From Halomonas sp. (GTDB taxonomy: Bacteria; Pseudomonadota; Gammaproteobacteria; Pseudomonadales; Halomonadaceae), in NCBI RefSeq assembly GCF_029263665.1, contig NZ_JAJUFQ010000005.1, positions 124,001-188,000 on the forward strand: a DNA stretch of 64,000 nucleotides, in the 5' to 3' direction. Position numbers and translations under genes: made by a program. Positions 9,967-19,262 of the stretch are shown in pieces (position 1 is the stretch's first letter; each line of letters starts with the position of its first letter). The notes beneath the pieces were generated by a model, which saw only the letters and a program-made list of their open reading frames with translations, did not search any database and had not been told where the DNA came from.

Positions 9967-11300
9967 TGAGAACCTTGATAAACATTTGGACCAATAAAGG
10001 GCGGACAAGGATGCCAGCCGCAAGGTTCATGGCGACCTGTCTTGGCCTGGTGGCGCTGCTGGTGATGCCCATGGCACAGGCGGAGCTGACCATCGATATT
10101 ACACGTGGCAACGAACGTGCCACGCCGATTGCCGTGGTTCCCTTTGCCGGCGAAGGACTACCGACAGATGTTGCCCAGGTGGTGTCCGACGATCTCGGTC
10201 GCAGTGGTTATTTCGACCCCTTGCCACGTTCCTCCATGTTTGCCAAGCCGACGTCGTCCGAAGAAGTGAAGTTTGGTGAATGGCGTTCGCTGGATACCCG
10301 CTACCTGGTGGTCGGCAGCGCGACACAGCAGGGTGGGCAGGTATCCATCCGCTACGAGCTGATGGATGTCAATGGCGAGTCTCGCCTGCTTGGGGAGACC
10401 GTGACTTCCAGCACCAATGATCTGCGTCGTGCTGGCCACTACATTGCCGACCAGATCTTCGAGGAAATCACCGGTATCCGTGGTGCTTTCTCTACGCGTC
10501 TGGCCTATGTCACTTCCCAGGGGGTAGGCGACAACACGCAATATTCCCTGTATGTGGCGGATTCCGATGGCCACAACAGTCAGCAGGTGCTGACCTCCGA
10601 CGAGCCGATCATGTCTCCGGCCTGGTCCCCCGATGCCGGCAAGCTGGCCTATGTATCCTTCGAAAGCAAGCGTCCGGCCATCTACGTGCAGAACCTGGCT
10701 TCTGGACAAAGGGCCAAGCTGACAGACTTCGAAGGCCTCAACAGCGCACCAGTGTGGTCGCCGGATGGCCGTCGCCTGGCCATGGCGCTATCGCGTGACG
10801 GCAATCCCGAGATCTACGTGATGGACATCGCTTCTCGTGGTCTTCAGCGCGTGACCAACAGCAGCAGCATCGAGACAGAACCGGACTGGTCACCGGATGG
10901 ACAGAGCCTGATCTTCACTTCCGACCGCTCCGGTGGCCCGCAGATCTACCGTCAAAGCGTATCGGGTGGCTCAGCCGAACGCTTGACTCGCACGGGTAAC
11001 TACAACGCGCGTGGCCGTCTGTCACCGGACGGCAAATCGCTATTCCTGATCCACCGTGGCAATAACGGCTTCCAGGTTGCCAAGCAGGACCTGCAAAGTG
11101 GTCGCCTGGTGGAAATCAGCAATGCACAGCAGGCGGAATCACCTAGTGTCGCACCCAATGGCACCATGGTAATCTTCGCCACCCAGCAAGGCGGTACTGG
11201 GGTGCTGGGAGCTGTCACCGCGGACGGACGGGCACAATTCCGTCTCCCCTCGGCCCAAGGTGATGTACGTGAACCCGCGTGGTCACCGTTTCTGAATTGA
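9966..11300 (+). CDS. tolB: Tol-Pal system periplasmic beta-propeller protein TolB
   Basis: TolB (444 residues) is the periplasmic propeller that shuttles between TolA and Pal. After a signal peptide ending MAQA|ELT comes a small N-terminal domain with VVPFAGEG, then repeated propeller blades with the SPDG / WSPDG motif (for example [37 protein letters not shown]). ATG 9966 overlaps the tolA stop and has AGGAGG 9 bases upstream, so it is kept. An in-frame ATG at 10011 would give a shorter, more typical signal peptide and remains possible. Confidence 0.96.
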   Translation: MRTLINIWTNKGRTRMPAARFMATCLGLVALLVMPMAQAELTIDITRGNERATPIAVVPFAGEGLPTDVAQVVSDDLGRSGYFDPLPRSSMFAKPTSSEEVKFGEWRSLDTRYLVVGSATQQGGQVSIRYELMDVNGESRLLGETVTSSTNDLRRAGHYIADQIFEEITGIRGAFSTRLAYVTSQGVGDNTQYSLYVADSDGHNSQQVLTSDEPIMSPAWSPDAGKLAYVSFESKRPAIYVQNLASGQRAKLTDFEGLNSAPVWSPDGRRLAMALSRDGNPEIYVMDIASRGLQRVTNSSSIETEPDWSPDGQSLIFTSDRSGGPQIYRQSVSGGSAERLTRTGNYNARGRLSPDGKSLFLIHRGNNGFQVAKQDLQSGRLVEISNAQQAESPSVAPNGTMVIFATQQGGTGVLGAVTADGRAQFRLPSAQGDVREPAWSPFLN

Positions 11301-11339
11301 TTCGATTTATCACCTTAGATGGATCATGCAAGGAGTCTT

Positions 11340-11879
11340 ATGATGTTTTTCAAGCCCTATATGCGTTCGCTGGCAGTTGCTGCTTCTCTCGCCGTGCTTG
11401 CGGGTTGTTCCAGCACCGGCGGCACTCAGGATGGCAGCATGGATGGCACCGGCGCTGCTGGTGGCGTGGGCACAGGTACCGCTGGCAGCGGGCAGGTGAG
11501 TGGTACTGGCATGGGAGGCAATGGCGCGGGTCAGATGGCGTCTACTGGCATTCCTGACGTCCGTACCATCTACTTCGACTACGACAGCGACACGATTCGT
11601 TCCGAGTTCGAATCCGTGGTCAATGCCCACGCGTCCTACCTGGCCGGGAACCCCAACGCCCGAGTGATACTCCAAGGTCATACCGACGAGCGCGGTACCC
11701 GTGAGTACAACCTGGCCCTGGGTGAGCGTCGTGCCGGAGCGGTTCAACGTTACCTGAGCCTGCGTGGCGTATCACCTTCCCAGGTGGAAGTGGTCAGCTA
11801 CGGTGAAGAGCGTCCTGCGGTACGTGGCAGCAATGAGGATTCCTTTGCTCAGAATCGCCGCGTGGTCTTCGCCTATTGA
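11340..11879 (+). CDS. pal: Peptidoglycan-associated lipoprotein Pal
   Basis: Pal (179 residues) is an outer-membrane lipoprotein that holds peptidoglycan. The lipobox LAGC puts the lipidated Cys at residue 23. A Gly/Thr/Ser-rich linker follows (about 24-70), and the OmpA-like domain occupies 75-179. Its peptidoglycan-binding signature is seen in IYFDYDSDTI, LQGHTDERGTREYNLALG and NRRVVF. The linker is unusually rich in GTG/GMG motifs. AAGGAG at 11330-11335 supports the start at 11340 (or the adjacent ATG at 11343). Confidence 0.97.
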   Translation: MMFFKPYMRSLAVAASLAVLAGCSSTGGTQDGSMDGTGAAGGVGTGTAGSGQVSGTGMGGNGAGQMASTGIPDVRTIYFDYDSDTIRSEFESVVNAHASYLAGNPNARVILQGHTDERGTREYNLALGERRAGAVQRYLSLRGVSPSQVEVVSYGEERPAVRGSNEDSFAQNRRVVFAY

Positions 11880-11883
11880 TAAC

Positions 11884-11899
11884 GCTATCGAACGATAGC
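11884..11899. repeat. Perfect palindrome between pal and cpoB
   Basis: GCTATCG / CGATAGC arms of 7 bases are separated by AA, immediately after the pal stop. There is no T-run. It could act as a processing or mRNA-stabilising site within the tol operon. Confidence 0.5.
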
Positions 11900-11964
11900 T
11901 GAAACGAAGGAAGCGCTGGCCAGAATCATGCCGGCGTTTCCTGCGATTCCGATTGGAGTCATCT

Positions 11965-12729
11965 ATGAAACACAGCCTGAAAGGACTGTGCGGCGCGGGA
12001 GCCCTGGTGCTCCCGTTGTCTGTCATGGTCCCTGCGGTACTTTCTCCGGCCCTGGCCCAGCAGTCCAGTGGCTTCTATGGACAGACAACCACCCAGTCTC
12101 AGGCCGGCGGCAGCCTTCAATTGTTCAATGATGTCGAGCAGCAAAAGCAGGAAATTCGCGAGCTGCGTGGACAGATTGACGAGTTGCGCTACCAGCTTGA
12201 GCAGCTCCAGAAGCAGACCCGTGCGCAATACATGGATCTCGACAGCCGTCTGAGTAGCGGTGAGCAGCAGGGTGAGGCCAGCAGCGCCACCAGTGGCAAC
12301 GGAGAGAAATCCGGCAGCAGCAACCAAGGCAGCAGTAACACATCGTCTGCCAGTGGTGATGCGAAGAATGCCTATCAGTCCGCCTTTGCCAAGGTCCAGT
12401 CGCGCAACTTCGACCAGGCCATCACGGAGTTCAATGACTTCGTCAAGAAATACCCTGATACCTCATTGACCGCCAATGCCTGGTACTGGCTGGGTGAGCT
12501 GTATTCTGCCAAGTCCTCCTTTGGCGACTCGGAGAAGGCATTTTCCACTGTGCTGGAGCAGTTTCCGGACAGCAGCAAGGTGCCTGATGCCATGTACAAA
12601 CTTGGTCTGCTGAAGACACGGCAGGGAGATGCAGATGGCGGCAAGGCCTTGCTCCAGGCCGTGAGCAAGGATTATCCCGACAGCAATGCTGCATCCCTGG
12701 CCAGTGATTACCTGCGCCAGTCCGGCTGA
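11965..12729 (+). CDS. cpoB: Cell division coordinator CpoB (YbgF)
   Basis: CpoB (254 residues) is a periplasmic protein that couples Tol-Pal with PBP1B during division. The signal peptide ends at about residue 31 (PALA|QQ). A coiled-coil trimerisation segment follows at about 52-95 (QQKQEIRELRGQIDELRYQL), then a Ser/Gly/Asn linker and a C-terminal TPR domain (about 135-254) with AYQSAFAKV, AWYWLGELY and MYKLGLLK. The ATG at 11965 has GGAG 6 bases upstream and gives a standard signal peptide. It closes the tol-pal operon. Confidence 0.95.
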   Translation: MKHSLKGLCGAGALVLPLSVMVPAVLSPALAQQSSGFYGQTTTQSQAGGSLQLFNDVEQQKQEIRELRGQIDELRYQLEQLQKQTRAQYMDLDSRLSSGEQQGEASSATSGNGEKSGSSNQGSSNTSSASGDAKNAYQSAFAKVQSRNFDQAITEFNDFVKKYPDTSLTANAWYWLGELYSAKSSFGDSEKAFSTVLEQFPDSSKVPDAMYKLGLLKTRQGDADGGKALLQAVSKDYPDSNAASLASDYLRQSG

Positions 12730-12841
12730 TTCATCGGACAAGGTGTGGTGACCTGCCATTTTTGCAGCATACTGAAGAAGCACTGAGTACTTCAGCGCTT
12801 CCCTGAAAAAGCCCGAGGCTTTCAGCACAAGGAGATCACCC

Positions 12842-13606
12842 ATGAGTCAATGCATGATCGACTATCAGGCTCCGGATGATTTACTGAAGGGGCGCGTCAT
12901 CCTGGTGACCGGCGCAGGAGATGGCATCGGGCGAACGGCTGCCATTCACTATGCTCGACATGGGGCGACGGTGATTCTGCTCGGCCGCACCATTTCCAAG
13001 CTGGAAAAGGTCTATGACGAGATAGAAGCTGCCGGGGGACCCCAGCCTGCGATATTTCCATTGAATTTCGAAGGGGCCACGCTGAAGGACTATCACGACA
13101 TGGCCGAAGCCTTGAACAAAGAGTTCGGCCACCTCGACGGGATTCTGCATAACGCCAGCCTGCTGGGAACGATTACACCTTTCGAGCAATATGCTCCGGA
13201 GCTCTGGGATCAGGTCATGCAGGTCAATATCAATGGCCCGGTATGGATGACCCAGGCCCTGTTACCTTTGCTCGCGCGTTCCGAAGATGCTTCATTGATC
13301 TTCACGTCCTCCAGCGTAGGCCGAAAGGGTAGGGCTTACTGGGGGGCCTATTCCGTATCGAAGTTCGCTACAGAAGGCTTCATGGAAGTGCTTGCTGAAG
13401 AGGTGGAGCACCTGGGCAGTATTCGGGTCAACACGCTCAACCCTGGAGCAACACGCACCGGCATGCGCGCATCCGCCTATCCGGCAGAAGATCCCATGAC
13501 CTTGCGTACTCCGGAAGACATCATGCCGACCTACCTGTGGCTGATGGGGCCTGACAGCAAAGGACATAACGGCAAGAAGTTCGATGCCCAGCCTCCTCGG
13601 ACATGA
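12842..13606 (+). CDS. yciK: YciK-family short-chain dehydrogenase
   Basis: This is a 254-residue classical SDR. The cofactor motif is TGAGDGIG at about 23-30, the HNAS motif follows (NNAG-like), and the catalytic Ser-Tyr-Lys set lies in TSSSVGRKGRAYWGAYSVSK. The overall sequence matches the YciK family, whose physiological substrate is not firmly known. It sits on its own after cpoB with AAGGAG upstream. Confidence 0.9.
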   Translation: MSQCMIDYQAPDDLLKGRVILVTGAGDGIGRTAAIHYARHGATVILLGRTISKLEKVYDEIEAAGGPQPAIFPLNFEGATLKDYHDMAEALNKEFGHLDGILHNASLLGTITPFEQYAPELWDQVMQVNINGPVWMTQALLPLLARSEDASLIFTSSSVGRKGRAYWGAYSVSKFATEGFMEVLAEEVEHLGSIRVNTLNPGATRTGMRASAYPAEDPMTLRTPEDIMPTYLWLMGPDSKGHNGKKFDAQPPRT

Positions 13607-13676
13607 GCCGTGCAAATGCTGTCCGACCCGGTCTTGGCAGCTTGAGCATTCTTGAACGTGACGGCGCTTCAGCAGG

Positions 13677-13754
13677 GTTGCCTTTGTGAAGACAGCCTTT
13701 GTGAATGACCACCTTGTGGATTGTTGGTCTGGCGAGTCGCTAACCTGGCAAGTC
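13677..13754. repeat. Two degenerate short tandem repeats after yciK
   Basis: GCCTTTGTGAA occurs at 13680-13690 and 13695-13705, with a diverged third copy CCTTGTGGA near 13712 (period 15-16). CTGGCGAGTC at 13729-13738 is repeated as CTGGCAAGTC at 13745-13754 (period exactly 16). The rest of the interval has no gene. Confidence 0.6.
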
Positions 13755-13761
13755 ACAGAGT

Positions 13762-13795
13762 AAAAGAAGCCACCTGAGGATCTCGGGTGGCTTCT
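13762..13795 (-). terminator. Terminator for ubiG-gph
   Basis: The 10-bp stem AGAAGCCACC (13765-13774) with GGTGGCTTCT (13786-13795) is followed on the minus strand by TTTT. It lies between convergent yciK and gph and mainly serves the minus strand. Confidence 0.75.
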
Positions 13796-13819
13796 GTGTT
13801 GCTGGGCTGCGATCTTGGA

Positions 13820-14491
13820 TTACAGTGCTTGAGCCAGAGACTCTGCAGTATCGAACCAGTCGTCGGCGGGCCATTGCCGATAGTCATCATCATCGGCGAT
13901 ATAGCCATACCCTACGGCGATGGCCTTCATGCCAGCAGCCCGAGCAGCTTCCATGTCACGCAAGTGGTCACCTATGTACCAGCATTCATAAGCCTCTACA
14001 CCCAATCGGCGGGCAGCTTCCAGCAAAGGCTCCGGATGAGGCTTGCGCACTGGCAGGTCGTCTGCGCAGAGCAAGGCGCCGGGGCGAAGCCCCAGGCTTT
14101 CAATCAAGGGGGCGGCATAGGCCCGTGGCTTGTTGGTGACAATTCCCCAGGGACGTCTGGCCGTCTCCCAGCGCTCCAGCAGCTCATCCAGAGGAGGAAA
14201 GACCCTGCTGTGCACGGCCAGTCCTTCGCCATAACGATCGAGCAGAAACTGCCGGGCCTGACCATGATCAGGATGCTGCAGATCCAGACCCAGTGCTAGC
14301 TTGACCAGAGCACTGCCTCCGTTGGACACCTGTGACCGAATCAGCGGATAGGGCAGATCGGCCAGGCCATGATGATGACGCAGTGCATTGGTCGCCCTGG
14401 CCAGATCGGGCGCTGTATCCACCAGAGTACCATCCAGATCGAACAGCAGCGCCTGGGGACCTGTTCCATTCATCGGATTTCCGTGACTCAT
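13820..14491 (-). CDS. gph: Phosphoglycolate phosphatase (HAD family)
   Basis: This is a 223-residue HAD-superfamily phosphatase, which dephosphorylates 2-phosphoglycolate formed in DNA repair. Motif I is [12 protein letters not shown], motif II lies in [11 protein letters not shown] (Thr then Asn), the motif III Lys in VRKPHPEPL, and motif IV in [19 protein letters not shown]. The ATG at 14491 overlaps the ubiG stop (ATGA) and has AAGGAGG just upstream, so it is preferred over the ATG 18 bases earlier. ubiG-gph adjacency is common in gammaproteobacteria. Confidence 0.9.
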   Translation of the reverse strand: MSHGNPMNGTGPQALLFDLDGTLVDTAPDLARATNALRHHHGLADLPYPLIRSQVSNGGSALVKLALGLDLQHPDHGQARQFLLDRYGEGLAVHSRVFPPLDELLERWETARRPWGIVTNKPRAYAAPLIESLGLRPGALLCADDLPVRKPHPEPLLEAARRLGVEAYECWYIGDHLRDMEAARAAGMKAIAVGYGYIADDDDYRQWPADDWFDTAESLAQAL

Positions 14492-15213
14492 TGCACCTCC
14501 TTGCGGCAATGCATCAGATAGTTGACGGAAACATCCGTGGGCGACAGCTTGAAACGTCGCGTCAGGGGATGATAGACCAGGCCGCTCTGTTCATTGACCT
14601 TGAGGCCTGCTTCCCGGCACCAGCGGGCCAGCTCAGACGGGCGAATGAAACGAGCATAGTCATGGGTACCCTTGGGAACCATGCGCAAGGCATATTCCGC
14701 CGCAAGGATCATCAGAGCGTAGGCTTTAGGGTTACGATTGATGGTGGACAGCACCACATGCCCACCGGGTTTTACCAAGCGAGCGCAGGCCCGTATCACC
14801 GATTCGGGATCGGGCACATGCTCGAGCATTTCCAGACAAGTGACCAGGTCGAAGCTTTCCGGTGCTTCCTCGGCCAGTTGTTCAACGCTGATCAAGCGGT
14901 AATCGAGCTCGACACCTTGCTCGTCCGCATGACGCCGCCCCGCCTCCAGAGCGGCTTCGGACAGGTCAATGCCGGTCACCAAGGCGCCACGACGGGCCAT
15001 GGATTCGGAAAGGATGCCGCCACCGCAACCCACATCCAGCACCTGGTGCCCTGCAAGACCAGCACGGTTGTCGATGAAGTCCAGGCGAAGAGGATTGATG
15101 TCGTGCAATGGCTTAAATTCGCCTTGGGTATCCCACCAGCGGTCGGCAATGGCCGAGAACTTACTGATCTCGTTGTGGTCAACGTTGCCGGTAGGCGTGT
15201 TCGATACGGTCAT
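14488..15213 (-). CDS. ubiG: Ubiquinone biosynthesis O-methyltransferase UbiG
   Basis: UbiG (241 residues) performs both O-methylations of the ubiquinone ring using S-adenosylmethionine. The family start [19 protein letters not shown] is followed by [15 protein letters not shown]. The SAM-binding motif I is [13 protein letters not shown], with the post-motifs [10 protein letters not shown] and [10 protein letters not shown]. The ATG at 15213 was chosen because GGAG lies 7 bases upstream and the length then matches E. coli UbiG. It is divergent from galU. Confidence 0.97.
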   Translation of the reverse strand: MTVSNTPTGNVDHNEISKFSAIADRWWDTQGEFKPLHDINPLRLDFIDNRAGLAGHQVLDVGCGGGILSESMARRGALVTGIDLSEAALEAGRRHADEQGVELDYRLISVEQLAEEAPESFDLVTCLEMLEHVPDPESVIRACARLVKPGGHVVLSTINRNPKAYALMILAAEYALRMVPKGTHDYARFIRPSELARWCREAGLKVNEQSGLVYHPLTRRFKLSPTDVSVNYLMHCRKEVQ

Positions 15214-15364
15214 CTGTGTCTCCAAGGCGTTCCGAACCAACTGTCAGGTCGGCTCGAGTTCGGTATCATGAGGTATTTTACGCATTCCTCTGGGTGGATT
15301 CCCATGATCAAATGCACATGGATGGATATGCGACCGCCAGAACAAGCAACTTAAGGAAGTGACT

Positions 15365-16255
15365 ATGATTCGCAAGGCCGTTCTCCCCGTCGCCGGATTT
15401 GGTACCCGCTGCCTGCCAGCCTCCAAGGCGATTCCCAAGGAAATGATCACGATTGTTGATCGGCCCGTGATTCAGTACGTGGTGCAAGAAGCCGTCGCAG
15501 CAGGGATTCGCGACATCGTTCTGGTCACGCATGGAACCAAGAGCGCCATCGAGAACCATTTCGACAAGCACTTCGAACTTGAAGCCGGCCTCGAGGCCAA
15601 GGGCAAGACAGAACTGCTCGAGGAACTCCGTGCTATCGTCCCTGAGGACGTGAATATCATCAGTGTGCGCCAACCTGAGCCCCTGGGTCTCGGCCACGCA
15701 GTCTTGTGTGCCCGCCCGGTGGTAGGAGATAACGAAGCCTTTGCTGTACTACTCCCCGATGTATTGGTCGATGATGAAGGCCTAGCACGCAATGACCTGG
15801 CCGGCATGATCGAAGCATTCGACAACACCGGTCGTGCTCAATTGATGGTCGAGGAAGTTCCGCGCGAGCTGGTCTACAAGTACGGCATCGTCGCGCCCAA
15901 AGGCGATGCCCCTGCACCTGGTGAATCCTGTGAGCTTAGCGGTCTGGTCGAGAAACCGAACGTCGAGGACGCCCCCTCCAACCTGTCTGTCATCGGTCGC
16001 TATCTGCTGCCTGGCCGCATCTTCCCGCTGCTGGCACAGACAAAGCCGGGCGCAGGCAATGAGATTCAATTGACGGACGCCATTGCCCAGCTTCGCGATG
16101 AACAGGGCGTCGATGCCTACCGCATGCAAGGCAAGACTTTCGACTGTGGTCACCAACTCGGCTATCTCGAGGCAATCCTCGCTTATGGCCGCCGTCATGC
16201 AAAATATGGCAAGGATTTCAGTGAGCTGCTCCAACGCTATGCCGTAGAGGACTGA
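15365..16255 (+). CDS. galU: UTP-glucose-1-phosphate uridylyltransferase
   Basis: GalU (296 residues) makes UDP-glucose from glucose-1-phosphate and UTP. The nucleotide-binding loop LPVAGFGTRCLPASKAIPKE is at about 8-27. Further family motifs are EPLGLGHAVLCARP, VLLPDVLV, GLVEKPNVEDAPSNL and FDCGHQLGYLEA. The ATG at 15365 is preferred to GTG 15359 because AGGA lies 7 bases before it. It is followed 4 bases later by a UDP-glucose dehydrogenase-like gene, so the pair was probably built to use the same metabolite. Confidence 0.97.
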   Translation: MIRKAVLPVAGFGTRCLPASKAIPKEMITIVDRPVIQYVVQEAVAAGIRDIVLVTHGTKSAIENHFDKHFELEAGLEAKGKTELLEELRAIVPEDVNIISVRQPEPLGLGHAVLCARPVVGDNEAFAVLLPDVLVDDEGLARNDLAGMIEAFDNTGRAQLMVEEVPRELVYKYGIVAPKGDAPAPGESCELSGLVEKPNVEDAPSNLSVIGRYLLPGRIFPLLAQTKPGAGNEIQLTDAIAQLRDEQGVDAYRMQGKTFDCGHQLGYLEAILAYGRRHAKYGKDFSELLQRYAVED

Positions 16256-16259
16256 TGCC

Positions 16260-17549
16260 ATGCGCGTGGTGATACATGGAAGTGAGCTGTCTGCCGCGAC
16301 CGCCGCGGCAGCCTTGGCCTGGGTCGGCCACCACGTCATCTGGCGGCCGCTCGGCAGTCGTTGGCAGGAGTTGCGACATAGTGGCTGGCTTCAAGGTGAG
16401 CCCATGGTTGGCCAGCGTCTCGATGAGGCGCTAGCCAGTGGTCATCTGAAGATTGATGAAAATGGTCCCTTGCCCAAAGCATCCGTGGATGTCCTGTGGT
16501 TGGCGTTGTCCCCCCGTCAGCGCGACGAAGCACCGTCGCTGGTGGAGTCGGAGGCTGAATGCCTGTCCGAGGGTGCCATCCTGATCAACAATGCCACCTT
16601 CCCTGTCGGCGATACCGAGCGTCTGGAAGCACTGTTGGCCGACCGCGGTGTAGCGGCTGTGGCCTTGCCCGATATTCTCGAAGAAGGACGTGCCTGGGAA
16701 ACCTTCACTCGGGCACGCCGCTGGCTGCTCGGCTGTGATGATCAGCGTGCTGAACATCAGGTTCGCGAACTGATGCGGGCCTTCAATCGTCGCCATGAAG
16801 TCTTTCAGCGGATGCCAAAGCGTGCTGCCGAACTGACCAAGCTGGCCATCAATGGCATGCTGGCGACGCGAATCAGTTACATGAACGAGATGGCGGGACT
16901 GGCTGATACCCTTGGGGTCGATGTGGAATATGTACGCCAGGGCATGGGAGCGGACCCCCGCATCGGATATGAGTATCTGTATCCCGGTTGCGGTTTTGGT
17001 GGCCCCAACTTCAGCCGCGACCTGGTCGGGCTTGCCGATGTGCAATCTGCCAGTGGCCGCCATTCCGAGCTGCTGGATCAGGTGCTGGAAATCAACGAAC
17101 GCAAGAAAGAGACCTTGTTCCGCAAGCTCTGGGCCTATCATCATGGGCGCCTTGAAGGATTGAAGGTGGCTATCTGGGGCGCGGCCTTCAAACCTGGCAC
17201 CGCTCGGATCGATCAGGCACCGGTTCTGCCTTTGCTGCGTGCACTATGGGCTCAGGGAGTGCATGTATACCTGCATGACCCCGTTGCTCTGCCAGCCGTC
17301 CGCGAGGTGGTGGGTGATCATCCGCTACTGACACTCTGTCATGGTGAGCCGATCGATGCCTGTCAGCAGGTCGACGCCCTGATGCTGGTGACCGAATGGA
17401 AAGCGTATTGGAACCCGGATTGGGAAGCCTTGAAGTCCGGAGTCAGCGGACGGCTGATCCTGGATGGTCGTAATATCTATGATCCTGATTATGTCGCCTC
17501 CCAAGGGTTCGTTTATCGCGGCATTGGTCGACGCGCCGAGCCACAATAA
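16260..17549 (+). CDS. UDP-glucose/GDP-mannose dehydrogenase family protein lacking the catalytic Cys
   Basis: The 429-residue protein follows the UDP-glucose 6-dehydrogenase fold from end to end. Conserved pieces are Lys194 and Asn198 in ELTKLAINGMLATRISYMNE, Asp254, GAAFKPGT, TEWKAYWNPDW and LDGRNIYDP. However, the loop that normally reads GFGGSCFPKD reads GFGGPNFSRD, so Asn250 replaces the nucleophilic Cys. The N-terminal NAD motif GxGxxG is replaced by HGSELSA. Either it is a non-catalytic UDP-sugar-binding relative or it does different chemistry. The reading frame is intact and the gene is tightly coupled to galU, so it is not a decayed gene. A bidirectional terminator follows. Confidence 0.8.
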   Translation: MRVVIHGSELSAATAAAALAWVGHHVIWRPLGSRWQELRHSGWLQGEPMVGQRLDEALASGHLKIDENGPLPKASVDVLWLALSPRQRDEAPSLVESEAECLSEGAILINNATFPVGDTERLEALLADRGVAAVALPDILEEGRAWETFTRARRWLLGCDDQRAEHQVRELMRAFNRRHEVFQRMPKRAAELTKLAINGMLATRISYMNEMAGLADTLGVDVEYVRQGMGADPRIGYEYLYPGCGFGGPNFSRDLVGLADVQSASGRHSELLDQVLEINERKKETLFRKLWAYHHGRLEGLKVAIWGAAFKPGTARIDQAPVLPLLRALWAQGVHVYLHDPVALPAVREVVGDHPLLTLCHGEPIDACQQVDALMLVTEWKAYWNPDWEALKSGVSGRLILDGRNIYDPDYVASQGFVYRGIGRRAEPQ

Positions 17550-17562
17550 GCGATCGGGTACG

Positions 17563-17600
17563 AGAAAAGGCACGACTCCATGAGAGGCGTGCCTTTTCTT
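17563..17600. terminator. Bidirectional terminator between the galU operon and sodB
   Basis: The 12-bp perfect stem AGAAAAGGCACG (17563-17574) pairs with CGTGCCTTTTCT (17588-17599). T-rich and A-rich flanks allow termination on both strands between convergent genes. Confidence 0.85.
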
Positions 17601-17628
17601 GCGTCAGGTCGAGTGACTTCCGTCAGAC

Positions 17629-17692
17629 AACGTTTCTGTCACAAACAGTTTCTACAAGGAATGGTTTCTGCGAGAAATCGTGCCTGTCAGGA
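17629..17692. repeat. Four 16-bp degenerate tandem units ending over the sodB stop
   Basis: The anchor GTTTCT starts at 17632, 17648 and 17664, and a diverged GTGCCT at 17680, giving an exact 16-base period over four units. The last unit covers the sodB stop codon (17687-17689). Flanking bases within units are only partly conserved. Confidence 0.6.
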
Positions 17693-18265
17693 GAAGTTCT
17701 GAGCCACAAAGTCCCAGTTCAGAATGTTCCAGATGTTTTCCAGATACTTGGCTCGGGCATTGCGATAGTCGATGTAATAGGCATGTTCCCACACATCGAC
17801 CGTCATCAGTGGCGTGAAGCCTTCGGCAACAGGAGTTTCAGCATTGCCGGTATTGAGAATCGACAGTTCCCCATCCGGCGTCTTGATCAACCAGGTCCAG
17901 CCAGCGCCGAAATTAGCCAGGGCCTTGCTGTTGAAAGCTTCTCGAAATGCACTGAACGAGCCGAACTGCTCATCGATGGCCTGGCGAAGCTCACCCTGAG
18001 GTTCACCACCTCCCTGTGGGGAGAGACAGTGCCAGTAGAAGGTATGATTCCAGACCTGCGCTGCCTGGTTGAATAGCGGGCCAGAGGAAGAACAAATGAT
18101 ATCTTCCAGCGAGCGATCGGCGTATTCGGTGCCAGCAATCAACTCATTGAGTTTATCGATGTACGCCTTGTGGTGCTTTCCATAATGATACTCCAGCGTC
18201 TCTGCGGATATATACGGCTCCAGCGCATGCATGTCATAGGGGAGAGCAGGAAGCTCGAAAGTCAT
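17687..18265 (-). CDS. sodB: Superoxide dismutase, iron type
   Basis: This 192-residue SodB converts superoxide to oxygen and hydrogen peroxide. The metal ligands are at the canonical positions His27, His74, Asp157 and His161 (LEYHYGKHH, QVWNHTFYW, DVWEHAYY). The FELPALPYDMHALEPY start and AQVWNHTFYWHCLSP favour the Fe type, but metal use cannot be proven from sequence. The ATG at 18265 begins the conserved MTFELPALPY; upstream in-frame ATGs extend into unrelated sequence. Confidence 0.96.
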   Translation of the reverse strand: MTFELPALPYDMHALEPYISAETLEYHYGKHHKAYIDKLNELIAGTEYADRSLEDIICSSSGPLFNQAAQVWNHTFYWHCLSPQGGGEPQGELRQAIDEQFGSFSAFREAFNSKALANFGAGWTWLIKTPDGELSILNTGNAETPVAEGFTPLMTVDVWEHAYYIDYRNARAKYLENIWNILNWDFVAQNFS

Positions 18266-18350
18266 GGTCTTGTCCTCATCGTCAATACGCCAACGGCCGT
18301 GCGATTTCATGTCAAAAAAACATACACTATCAGGCAACTGATGGCATGGC

Positions 18351-18380
18351 CGATGCATCACTAAGCGATGCATTATCAAA
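18351..18380. repeat. 15-bp direct repeat upstream of the coiled-coil gene
   Basis: CGATGCATCACTAAG (18351-18365) is followed directly by CGATGCATTATCAAA (18366-18380). It lies in the short divergent space between sodB and the next gene, just before AAGGAG. Confidence 0.55.
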
Positions 18381-18396
18381 CAGCAAGGAGATCAAC

Positions 18397-19245
18397 ATGG
18401 CGCAGCACCCCATTGTGCCGGACCCAGGGGAAAGTCATTCAACCGTGCGCTATCGACGCTCACCCAGGCCGAAGCTATGGCCCTTGTGGAGCGTCGTGTT
18501 GCTATTGATCCTGGCGGCCGGCACTGGAGGTTGGTATACCTGGCAGACACAGCAGAAAATGTCGCAGGAAATCACCCGACTGACCAAGGACTTGTCCAAT
18601 ATGCATGCACGTTTCGATTCGGAACGTGATCAAGGCGATATTCTTGAGTTATTCCAGCAGCAGTTGGACGAGCTGGCGATTCAGGAAAAGGCATTGCAGT
18701 CCTCCCTGGACCGTCTTTCCGGCCAATGGCAAGACGACATCGCTGAAAAGTCTCGTGCCCTGGAAGAACGACTGAATCAGTTCGAGGGCAACAGCGGGAG
18801 CCATGCCAAGCGTTTCGAGTCTCTGGCCCGGCGCCTCGAGACTCAGGAACAGACACTGGAAGCCACAGGACGTTCCTTGAGCGCAGTAGAACGTGCCGGT
18901 GACGAGGGACGAGGGGCCCTTGAGGCACGCTTGGCACGCCTCGATGACAGCTGGGAAAACCAGGACAAACGCGTCGCGACCTTGAGCGAGCGTGTGGATA
19001 GTGGCATGAGCGGCCTCGAACAGAAGCTCAATGAAGCCTTGGACTCATTGAGCACTCGACTGGACAATATCGAGCGGCAGCAGCAGGAGCTTGTCGCAGA
19101 CATTGAAGCGGTAAGCCAATCAGGAGAAGATGACCGCTCAACGCAAGAGAGCCTTTCAGCGCGCCTTGCTGAACTTGAATTGGACATGACAGAACTGCGT
19201 CAGACGCAATTGTCGCTCTCAGCGCAGCTCGAAGCCCTGCGCTAA
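18397..19245 (+). CDS. Inner-membrane-anchored coiled-coil protein of unknown function
   Basis: This is a 282-residue protein. A basic Pro-rich cytoplasmic start (about 1-30) is followed by one membrane segment (about 32-52, LWPLWSVVLLLILAAGTGGW). A long, almost uninterrupted alpha-helical coiled coil runs from about 60 to 282, rich in Glu, Gln, Arg and Leu. No catalytic motif is visible. AAGGAG 6 bases upstream supports the ATG at 18397. It lies directly upstream of tamA with a repeat array between them; an envelope role is plausible from context only. Confidence 0.7.
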   Translation: MAQHPIVPDPGESHSTVRYRRSPRPKLWPLWSVVLLLILAAGTGGWYTWQTQQKMSQEITRLTKDLSNMHARFDSERDQGDILELFQQQLDELAIQEKALQSSLDRLSGQWQDDIAEKSRALEERLNQFEGNSGSHAKRFESLARRLETQEQTLEATGRSLSAVERAGDEGRGALEARLARLDDSWENQDKRVATLSERVDSGMSGLEQKLNEALDSLSTRLDNIERQQQELVADIEAVSQSGEDDRSTQESLSARLAELELDMTELRQTQLSLSAQLEALR

Positions 19246-19262
19246 AGCGGACATCACGTTGT

